21,689 bases of DNA from a virus: positions 1-21,689 of IMG/VR virus record IMGVR_UViG_3300042445_001953. One strand, 5' to 3'. This document shows, in pieces, positions 15,409 to 21,689 of the stretch. Under the pieces are notes generated by a model. That model saw only the letters and a list, made by a program, of their open reading frames with translations. It was not told the origin of the DNA and did not search any database. The position numbers and the translations under genes were made by a program. Positions within the stretch are counted from its first letter, which is position 1, and the number at the start of each line of letters is the position of its first letter.

Positions 15409-17015
15409 TGGGAGTTCAAGGGCAACCTAAGAAATCATTAAAAGAGATAATAGCTGAAGAATATCGTAAATGTGCGTTAGACCCCATTTACTTTATGAAG
15501 AAGTATTGTATTATTCAACATCCGGTGAGAGGTAAAATACCCTTTCACCTTTTTCCATTCCAGGAAGATTGTTTAACTGACTTTAAAGATAATCGTTTAA
15601 ATATTATTCTTAAATCTCGTCAATTGGGTTTATCAACTCTATCTGCAGGATTTATTCTTTGGAAAATGTTATTCAACCAAGACTTTAATGCATTGGTTAT
15701 CGCAACTAAAGTAACCGTAGCAAAAAACTTAGTTGAAAAGGTAAGAGTAATGCACGACTTACTTCCTATTTGGTTAAGAGATGGTGGCAATAGTTCAGTT
15801 GAAGACAATAAACTTTCCCTTAAATTAAAAAATGGTTCACAAGTAAAAGCAATCGCGAGTTCTCCAGACGCAGGTCGTTCGGAAGCCTTATCACTATTAA
15901 TTGTTGATGAAGCTGCATTTATTAGAGATATTGATGAAATTTGGTTATCGGCACAATCTACATTATCAACAGGTGGTGCTGCAATCGTATTATCTACTCC
16001 AAATGGTGTGGGTAACTGGTTTCATAAAATGTGGGTAGATGGTGAAAGTGGTGCAAACGGATTTAATAATATAAATTTACATTGGACAAAACATCCAGAA
16101 AGAAATCAGGCATGGAGAGATGAACAAACTCGTATATTAGGAGTTAAAGGTGCATCTCAAGAGTGTGATTGTGATTTCGTTGGTTCAGGTGATACAGTAA
16201 TTGACCCAGCATTATTAACTTGGTATAAAGATACATATGTAATGGACCCGGTTGAAAAAACTGGCTTTGATGGTAACTATTGGAAATGGGAACATCCAAA
16301 TTACAATAGAGCATATATGGTAGTTGCCGATGTCGCGAGAGGTGATGGATCGGATTATTCTACATTCCAAGTTATTGATATTGAAGATAGTTCACAAGTT
16401 GCAGAATATAGAGGTAAAATAGAAACAAAAGATTTTGGAAACTTCTTAGTTGCAGTATCAACTGAATGGAATAACGCACTATTAATTATAGAAAACTCAA
16501 ATGTAGGGTGGGCAACTATTCAACAGGTAATTGATAGAGGATATGGTAACCTATTTTATATGAGTAACGACTTAAAATATATTGATGTTGAAAAACAAAT
16601 GTCCAATAAATTTTATAGAGATGAAAAAAAATTAGTTGCAGGATTTGGTACAACAATAAAGACAAGACCACTTATCATTTCAACATTAGACACATATATA
16701 AACAATAAAGACATCCTCATTCGTTCTCAAAGACTTATAGATGAACTCTTTACATTTATTTGGAGTGGTGGTAGAGCTGAAGCAATGAAGGGTTATAATG
16801 ATGACTTAACAATGGCATTAGCAATTGGACTTTGGGTTCGTAATACAGCACTTCGTTTGAAACAAGAAGGAATTGATTTAACAAAGACAATGTTAAACTC
16901 AACACAGGTAAATCAATATACTGGATTTGTATCTACGGGTAACCTAAAACAAAATCCGTATGAAATGGATATGGGTAAAAAAGGCGTAGAAAATTTAACT
17001 TGGTTAATTGGTTAA
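15408..17015 (+). CDS. Large terminase subunit (T4 gp17-like)
   Basis: A 535-residue DNA-packaging motor and headful nuclease. The N-terminal ATPase has a deviant Walker A at 70-77 (SRQLGLST), as in T4 gp17 relatives, and Walker B LLIVDEAAF with D167-E168. VLSTPNGVGNWF is the coupling motif. The C-terminal RNase H-like nuclease starts at VVADVARGDGSD, with D308 as the first metal-binding Asp; later acidic residues include LIIENSNVG and YNDDLTMALA. The length is a little shorter than T4 gp17. No intein or intron interrupts it. The start ATG overlaps the previous stop (TAATG). It docks on the portal encoded one gene downstream. Confidence 0.93.
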   Translation: MGVQGQPKKSLKEIIAEEYRKCALDPIYFMKKYCIIQHPVRGKIPFHLFPFQEDCLTDFKDNRLNIILKSRQLGLSTLSAGFILWKMLFNQDFNALVIATKVTVAKNLVEKVRVMHDLLPIWLRDGGNSSVEDNKLSLKLKNGSQVKAIASSPDAGRSEALSLLIVDEAAFIRDIDEIWLSAQSTLSTGGAAIVLSTPNGVGNWFHKMWVDGESGANGFNNINLHWTKHPERNQAWRDEQTRILGVKGASQECDCDFVGSGDTVIDPALLTWYKDTYVMDPVEKTGFDGNYWKWEHPNYNRAYMVVADVARGDGSDYSTFQVIDIEDSSQVAEYRGKIETKDFGNFLVAVSTEWNNALLIIENSNVGWATIQQVIDRGYGNLFYMSNDLKYIDVEKQMSNKFYRDEKKLVAGFGTTIKTRPLIISTLDTYINNKDILIRSQRLIDELFTFIWSGGRAEAMKGYNDDLTMALAIGLWVRNTALRLKQEGIDLTKTMLNSTQVNQYTGFVSTGNLKQNPYEMDMGKKGVENLTWLIG

Positions 17016-17023
17016 ATTCTTTA

Positions 17024-17031
17024 TATTTATA
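17024..17031 (+). promoter_or_regulatory. TATTTATA element after the terminase gene
   Basis: A perfect TATTTATA in the 34-bp gap between terminase and the next gene, 18 nt before the ATG at 17050. It is one of the clearer copies of the recurring element. Confidence 0.3.
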
Positions 17032-17049
17032 TAGTGAAACTATTGTAAA

Positions 17050-18309
17050 ATGAACGAAGACTTAAATAAGTGGTTTAAAGAAAAATGGGTAAACATCGGC
17101 AAAAAAGTTGATGGTAAACACCCACCATGTGGCACTTCGGGAGAAAAAAGAGGTTATGCAAAATGTGTTCCTGCAGCAAAAGCTGCCGGAATGAGTAAAA
17201 AAGAAAAAGAAAGTGCAACTCAAAGAAAAAGAGCTGCACAAAATGATGCAGGTAGAGGTGGTAAAAGTAGTAGTGGACAGGGTAAAGCACCAATAAATGT
17301 TTCTACTAAACCAAAAAATGAAGATTGGAGTAAAAAATATAAAAGTAGTATAGATTGTAATAATCCAAAAGGTTTCTCTCAAAAAGCACATTGTCAAGGA
17401 AAGAAAAAAAATGAAAATATGAATATAGAAGAAAGACTAAATTTATTTTTAGAAAAGAATTGTCCAACGGACCCAGGTAAATGGTCTGCATCTAAGTCTG
17501 CAGCAAAATCTAAATTTGATGTATATCCATCTGCATACGCAAACGGATGGGCAGCAAAAAATTATAAAGGTAAAGGTGGCGGATGGAAAACTTGTAGTGA
17601 AAATGTAGTAAACGAAGTAACAGGTAAAGAAGCAAAAGAAATTGCTAAATTAACGGGTACACGTGATAGTATAGTACAAAAGTTTATAGATGATTTTAAT
17701 TTGAATGCTAAAAACCTTTTTAACTTTATAGCTAAAGGAAAAGAAAAAGTTAGAAAAGATTTCGCAACCGCAATGTCGGGTAGACCTGGTAATAAATATC
17801 AAGGTGATTTTGTAGGTATGTTTGGAGAAGGTGTAGTAAACGAAGCTTGTTGGGAAGGATATAAACAAGTTGGTGGTAAAATGAAAAATGGTAAAATGGT
17901 TCCAAATTGTGTTCCTATAAGTGAGGATATCAATAGTGATGATGATGTTAATAACGGATTGGTTGAACCTGAAGAATATGATGTTGAAGATGAGGATATG
18001 GTAGATTTTATTTCTTTTATGAGAAATTATAGTAAAGAATTATCAGAAGCCAATTGTGGTTGTGTTTATGAAGCAGAATATCAGGGTAGAGAAGTTAAGT
18101 TGGGTAAACCAATGCAAGGTGATGTTAAGAAATTCAAAGTATATGTAAAGAACCCTGCAGGTAATGTTGTTAAGGTAAACTTTGGCCAAAAAGGAATGAA
18201 AATTAGAAAATCAAACCCTGCAGCTAGAAAATCATTTAGAGCAAGAATGAATTGTGATAGTCCAGGACCAAGACATAAAGCAAATTATTGGAGTTGTAGG
18301 AAATGGTAA
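17050..18309 (+). CDS. Mosaic Lys/Gly/Cys-rich phage protein (DUF5872-like modules)
   Basis: A 419-residue basic protein assembled from short modules. The first is WFKEKWVNIG with CGTSGEKRGYAKCVPAAKA (about 8-45), like DUF5872. KFDVYPSAYANGWAAKNYKG (about 153-172) comes next, then C267-WEGYKQVGGKMKNGKMVPNC. The protein ends with FRARMNCDSPGPRHKANYW and SCRKW (396-419). I recognise each as a recurrent element in proteins of large myophages, often fused to protease, scaffold or structural domains, but none has a known activity. The position between terminase and portal suggests a role in the capsid or packaging. The basic, Cys-containing segments could bind DNA or metal; that is inference. A hairpin overlaps its stop codon. 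Confidence 0.65.
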   Translation: MNEDLNKWFKEKWVNIGKKVDGKHPPCGTSGEKRGYAKCVPAAKAAGMSKKEKESATQRKRAAQNDAGRGGKSSSGQGKAPINVSTKPKNEDWSKKYKSSIDCNNPKGFSQKAHCQGKKKNENMNIEERLNLFLEKNCPTDPGKWSASKSAAKSKFDVYPSAYANGWAAKNYKGKGGGWKTCSENVVNEVTGKEAKEIAKLTGTRDSIVQKFIDDFNLNAKNLFNFIAKGKEKVRKDFATAMSGRPGNKYQGDFVGMFGEGVVNEACWEGYKQVGGKMKNGKMVPNCVPISEDINSDDDVNNGLVEPEEYDVEDEDMVDFISFMRNYSKELSEANCGCVYEAEYQGREVKLGKPMQGDVKKFKVYVKNPAGNVVKVNFGQKGMKIRKSNPAARKSFRARMNCDSPGPRHKANYWSCRKW

Positions 18310-18333
18310 TATTTGGAAATACCAAATATTTTC
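18308..18333 (+). terminator. Possible intrinsic terminator (AATATTTGG hairpin)
   Basis: AATATTTGG (18308-18316), loop AAATA and CCAAATATT (18322-18330) form a perfect 9-bp stem that begins in the stop codon of the gene ending at 18309. Only a short T run follows and the stem is A/T-rich, so termination would be weak. Transcript processing or protection of the 3' end are alternatives. Confidence 0.45.
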
Positions 18334-18337
18334 CGTA

Positions 18338-18345
18338 TATTTAGA
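18338..18345 (+). promoter_or_regulatory. TATTTAGA element before the portal gene
   Basis: TATTTAGA, one base from TATTTATA, lies 19 nt before the ATG at 18365 and just downstream of the hairpin. Terminator followed by promoter would make the portal gene start a new unit. Confidence 0.25.
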
Positions 18346-18364
18346 AAAATAGAATTATATAAAA

Positions 18365-20104
18365 ATGGCAGATAAATCAATATTTAGTAGGTTACAGAAA
18401 TTATTTTCAACAAACACTATTGTCCGTAAAACGGAAGATGGTGTTAAAGTTATTGACACGGATGAGTGGCAGAATATGACCACAAACTTAGTTGACCGCT
18501 TTATGAAAATGAAAGTGACAAACTATGGTACAGGACAAACAGCATCATCAATGGCATATCAACAAGTTAGAATTGATTTGTTTAGAGATTATGATTCAAT
18601 GGACTCAGATCCAATCTTATCATCAGCATTAGATGTATATTCGGATGAAACAACTGCAAGAAATGAAATGGGTAATGTTTTAAAAATTCATCATGAAGAC
18701 GACCAAATAAAACAATTATTAGAAAATTTATTCTATGATATTCTTAATGTAGAATTTAATTTATGGCCATGGACTAGAAACTTAGTTAAATATGGTGATT
18801 TTTTCCTACAATTAGAAATAGCAGATAAATTGGGTATTGTAAATGTAATGCCACTATCAACATATGAAGTTAGTAGAGTAGAAAATTTTGACCCAGAAAA
18901 TCCTCAAAGAGTTAAATTTATATATGCACCATACCAAAACCCATCCGGTGGTTATGGTCAAACTCCAAAGAAAGAATTTGAAAACTATGAAATAGCTCAC
19001 TTTAGATTAAATTCTGATTCAAACTTTTTACCTTATGGAAAATCAATGATAGAAGGTGCAAGGAGAGTTTGGAAACAATTGATGTTAATGGAAGATGCTA
19101 TGTTAATTCATAGAGTAATGAGAGCTCCTGAAAAAAGAATATTCAAAATTGACGTAGGTAATATTCCACCAAACGAAGTGGATAACTACATGCAAAAAAT
19201 TATCAATAGTTCTAAAAAAGTTCCATTTGTAGACGAAAGAACCGGTGATTACAATTTGAAATACAATATGCAAAACCTTATTGAAGATTATTATATGCCG
19301 GTAAGAGGTAATGATAATGGTACTTCAATTGATACTCTAAAAGGTTTGGAGTACAATATGATTGATGATATTAACTACTTAAAAGGTAAGTTAATGGCAG
19401 CATTGAAAATTCCAAAAGCATTCTTAGGATATGAAGAAGACGTAAATGGTAAAGCAACTCTTGCAGCACAAGATGTTAGATTTGCAAAAACAATTGAAAG
19501 AGTACAAAGAGTATTAATTTCAGAATTGACTAAAATAGCAATCGTACATTTATATGCACAAGGTATTACCGATGATAGATTGACTGATTTTTCTTTAGAA
19601 CTTACAATACCATCTAAAATTTACGAACAAGAACAAGTTGAGTTATATACTTCTAAAGTTGCATTAATTCAATCAATGCAAGCAACTAAAATGTTCTCAA
19701 AAGAGTGGATGTATGAATCCGTAATGAAACTTGCAAAAGATGAACAAGATACAATGACATTACAAGTATTAGATGATACAAAACAAGCATTCCGTTTAAC
19801 ATCAATTGAGACACAAGGTGTTGACCCTGCAAACGAAACGGGTACCGATGAACCAACTAATGTAGAAGAAGAATTGGACAGACTTAAATCGGAATTAGAA
19901 GAAGACGATAAAGGTGGTAGACCTAAAGACCCCGTTAGATATGGCAAAGATGACCATCCACAAGGTAGAGACCCATTAGGTATTAAGACTCTTAAACAAA
20001 AAGAAGGATCTGTAAAATACAAAGCAAGAGATTCATATTTAGAGATATTTAAAGATATGGACGGAAATAAAAAGACTATTTTAACAGAAGACAACACAAA
20101 ATAG
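18365..20104 (+). CDS. Portal protein (T4 gp20-like)
   Basis: A 579-residue head portal subunit, expected to form the dodecameric vertex through which the terminase packages DNA. Family hallmarks are DSDPILSSALDVYSDETT near residue 80, FYDILNVEFNLW, a long core with HFRLNSDSNFLPYGKSM, and MRAPEKRIFKIDVGNIPP (stem region). The crown-side segment LKIPKAFLGYEEDVNGKATL is also present. The length is close to T4 gp20 (about 520) with a longer, acidic, probably disordered C-terminal tail rich in Glu, Asp and Lys. It lies one gene downstream of the terminase. No sheath or tube gene lies between them, unlike T4. Confidence 0.92.
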   Translation: MADKSIFSRLQKLFSTNTIVRKTEDGVKVIDTDEWQNMTTNLVDRFMKMKVTNYGTGQTASSMAYQQVRIDLFRDYDSMDSDPILSSALDVYSDETTARNEMGNVLKIHHEDDQIKQLLENLFYDILNVEFNLWPWTRNLVKYGDFFLQLEIADKLGIVNVMPLSTYEVSRVENFDPENPQRVKFIYAPYQNPSGGYGQTPKKEFENYEIAHFRLNSDSNFLPYGKSMIEGARRVWKQLMLMEDAMLIHRVMRAPEKRIFKIDVGNIPPNEVDNYMQKIINSSKKVPFVDERTGDYNLKYNMQNLIEDYYMPVRGNDNGTSIDTLKGLEYNMIDDINYLKGKLMAALKIPKAFLGYEEDVNGKATLAAQDVRFAKTIERVQRVLISELTKIAIVHLYAQGITDDRLTDFSLELTIPSKIYEQEQVELYTSKVALIQSMQATKMFSKEWMYESVMKLAKDEQDTMTLQVLDDTKQAFRLTSIETQGVDPANETGTDEPTNVEEELDRLKSELEEDDKGGRPKDPVRYGKDDHPQGRDPLGIKTLKQKEGSVKYKARDSYLEIFKDMDGNKKTILTEDNTK

Positions 20105-20125
20105 TAATAAACCAATAATAAAATA

Positions 20126-20133
20126 TATTTATA
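20126..20133 (+). promoter_or_regulatory. TATTTATA element after the portal gene
   Basis: A perfect TATTTATA in the 50-bp gap 20105-20154, 21 nt before the ATG at 20155. The similar distance to the copies before 17050 and 18365 supports a shared function. Confidence 0.3.
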
Positions 20134-20154
20134 TCAGAATAATTGTATAATTTA

Positions 20155-21027
20155 ATGAAAAAAATAAAACATTCAAAGTTTAAAAATACGGGATTCTTAT
20201 TTGAATTATTAGTAAGACAAATTACTGCAGAAGTAATGTCATCTAGTAAGTCGGTAGCTGAAAAACTTTTGAAAGAACACTTTAATTCTAAACAAGAATT
20301 ATCAAAAGAATTGAAATTATATCAATATCTTATTAATGAAAAATATAATTCAGAATCAAAAGCTGAACAATTCATCAATACAATATTAGAAGCTCGTAAA
20401 AAAATTGACGAGAAAAAACTTACAAAGGAAAAATACAATCTTATAAAAGAGATTAAAGAAACTTATAATTTAGATGAGTTTATTAAATCTCCAATTTCTA
20501 ATTATAAAACATTAGCATCTATTTATAAAATATTTGAAACAGTTGTAACGGATACACAATACGAACCAACCGACATAGTATCAGCAAGATTTACAATTGC
20601 AGAAAATATTATCAATTCTTCTATTCAAAATAAAGATGTAAAACTTAAAGATGCAGTTTTAGAAGAATATAGAAAACAAGATGACGATTTAAGAGCAGTT
20701 TCTTATAAATTATTAGTTGAATCATTTAATAACAAATATAGTAATCTTACAAACGACCAAAAAGGTTTATTGAGAGAATATATTAATAATATCAATAATA
20801 CTGGTAAATTAAGTGAATATGTTTCAACCGAAGTAACTAAATTGGTAGAAGGATTAAAAGAAGTTGGTTCTAAAATTTCCGACAAAGTTACAAAAATCAA
20901 ATTAGCAGAAACAATTGCAAATATTAGAAAAATTAAATCTGTTAAAAAGATTAAAGAACAACACTTATCGGCAATGATGATGACATACGAATTATTAAAA
21001 GAATTAAAAGAATCAATTAAAAAATAA
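20155..21027 (+). CDS. Conserved-looking helical phage protein, head region
   Basis: A 290-residue, Lys/Glu-rich, almost entirely helical protein opening MKKIKHSKFKNTGFLFELLV. I recognise this opening from hypothetical proteins near portal genes of marine T4-like phages, without a known function. The ATG at 20155 is preferred over an in-frame TTG four codons upstream, because TTG starts are rare and the protein begins naturally with MKKIKHSKF. The C-terminal part has heptad-like Leu/Ile/Lys repeats. A scaffold or core role would fit the T4 order downstream of gp20, but no signature proves it. Confidence 0.7.
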   Translation: MKKIKHSKFKNTGFLFELLVRQITAEVMSSSKSVAEKLLKEHFNSKQELSKELKLYQYLINEKYNSESKAEQFINTILEARKKIDEKKLTKEKYNLIKEIKETYNLDEFIKSPISNYKTLASIYKIFETVVTDTQYEPTDIVSARFTIAENIINSSIQNKDVKLKDAVLEEYRKQDDDLRAVSYKLLVESFNNKYSNLTNDQKGLLREYINNINNTGKLSEYVSTEVTKLVEGLKEVGSKISDKVTKIKLAETIANIRKIKSVKKIKEQHLSAMMMTYELLKELKESIKK

Positions 21028-21030
21028 AAA

Positions 21031-21300
21031 ATGATAAATTATAGAATATTTAACGCAAAAGAATTTATAGCTTCAGGAGCTGGTACATCTGGTTCTTTAG
21101 AAAATGCATGGGGTGTAATGAGAGGTTCGGCAGTTTGTTCAGGTTCAGTAACATTAGAAGGATTTGTAACTCCATCAGGTTCAACACCGGCTAGCACTCG
21201 TTCTACATTAAAATTAGAATCATTAGCACAAGGTGAACCTATTCCTTGTTATATTAGAAGTATTACGGTAACAGCTGGAACAGCATATCTATTAGCTTAA
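21031..21300 (+). CDS. Small hypothetical protein, Ser/Thr/Gly-rich
   Basis: An 89-residue protein starting 3 nt after the previous stop. It is rich in Gly, Ser and Thr with short beta-like stretches (SVTLEGFV, RSITVTAGTAYLL) and two cysteines, and it lacks a signal peptide or membrane segment. The composition suggests a small beta-sandwich virion component, for example a decoration protein, but no family is recognised. Confidence 0.6.
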   Translation: MINYRIFNAKEFIASGAGTSGSLENAWGVMRGSAVCSGSVTLEGFVTPSGSTPASTRSTLKLESLAQGEPIPCYIRSITVTAGTAYLLA

Positions 21301-21318
21301 AATTAAACGGATAATCAA

Positions 21319-21689
21319 ATGCCAGAAACATTAAAAACAGAACAACTTAATAAAATAAGAGAAATTGTTCGTAAGATGGTGAGAGAAAGAATGATTGATG
21401 AAATGAGTACAACCGATAGTGTACAAGGATATAATACTCCATTTGCATTTACTGGTAAAGATGGCGAAAAGAAAAAAGCAAAAAGACAAGCAGACTTAAC
21501 AGGATATACTCCGGTTAATGAAAATAGATGGTTAGCATTGAAACAAGATGAATCAACTGCACAATCTAAAATAGGTAGAGGTATATCTAATATCAATAAA
21601 CAATTAAGAGAAATGGAAAGATTTCTTAATTGGTATGGTAAGATTAAGAATGAAAGTGGTGTTAGTAACAAATCTTATTGGAAAAGGAC
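21319..21689 (+). CDS. Hypothetical phage protein, partial (runs off right edge)
   Basis: ATG at 21319 opens a frame with no stop to the window end (123 codons). The N-terminal helix (about 1-30) is charged. YNTPFAFTGKDGEKKKAKRQ (about 38-57) is a motif I associate with small proteins next to structural genes of large phages. The rest is basic and helical. The function is unknown; the location suggests head assembly. Confidence 0.65.
   Translation, partial: MPETLKTEQLNKIREIVRKMVRERMIDEMSTTDSVQGYNTPFAFTGKDGEKKKAKRQADLTGYTPVNENRWLALKQDESTAQSKIGRGISNINKQLREMERFLNWYGKIKNESGVSNKSYWKR

Noticed and set aside
15408-17015. Intein or intron in the terminase
   Set aside because: The reading frame is continuous, and the ATPase and nuclease motifs follow at normal distances.
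20143-20154. TTG start four codons upstream of 20155
   Set aside because: An ATG with a natural N-terminus (MKKIKHSKF) lies just downstream, and no ribosome-binding site favours the TTG.

Overview
The window is about 21.7 kb of AT-rich DNA that reads as part of a tailed-phage genome of the T4-like myovirus type. The firm anchors are a large terminase (gp17-like, 15408-17015) and a portal protein (gp20-like, 18365-20104). Several signs point to a Bacteroidota host, by inference only: almost no gene has a Shine-Dalgarno sequence (leaders are A/T-rich), one intergenic gap carries a TTTG-N20-TAnnTTTG promoter of the Bacteroidota type, and one tail protein opens with the ALPASGPI motif that I associate with phages of that phylum. 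No tRNA, rRNA, CRISPR array, insertion sequence or integrase was seen.

Layout. 1-68: the start of a minus-strand gene that runs off the left edge. 69-168: a divergent intergenic region with a 14-bp direct repeat. 169-7260: three adhesin or tail-fibre genes. The first is a 1713-residue fibre with a C-terminal S74 self-cleaving chaperone and a very cysteine-rich distal half. The second is a modular protein with two 88-residue repeats joined by Pro/Thr-rich linkers. The third is a small protein with an 11-proline run and a Hint (intein-like) domain. 7282-11061: a tight modification cassette of a two-domain glycosyltransferase, two more glycosyltransferases and a prolyl-4-hydroxylase-like dioxygenase. 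11148-14045: a 965-residue multidomain enzyme (HxGH nucleotidyltransferase, HExxH metalloprotease-like, ligase-like nucleotidyltransferase). 14093-21689: DNA packaging and head genes, with small proteins of unknown function between them.

Most striking point. The N-terminal domain of the 634-residue glycosyltransferase resembles the Skp1-type GlcNAc-transferase family, whose studied eukaryotic members add GlcNAc to a hydroxyproline made by a prolyl 4-hydroxylase. Here such a domain lies in one gene cluster with a prolyl-4-hydroxylase-like protein, directly downstream of fibre proteins rich in Pro-Thr linkers and polyproline. The simplest reading is a phage-encoded hydroxyproline O-glycosylation pathway that decorates its own tail fibres. 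This is inference from sequence, not demonstrated.

Genes from 169 onward are all on the plus strand and closely packed, with 1-nt (TAATG), 4-nt (ATGA) and 14-nt overlaps. Larger gaps tend to carry a TATTTATA-like motif just upstream of the next start, a candidate phage promoter or leader element. A hairpin after the 17050-18309 gene is a possible terminator.
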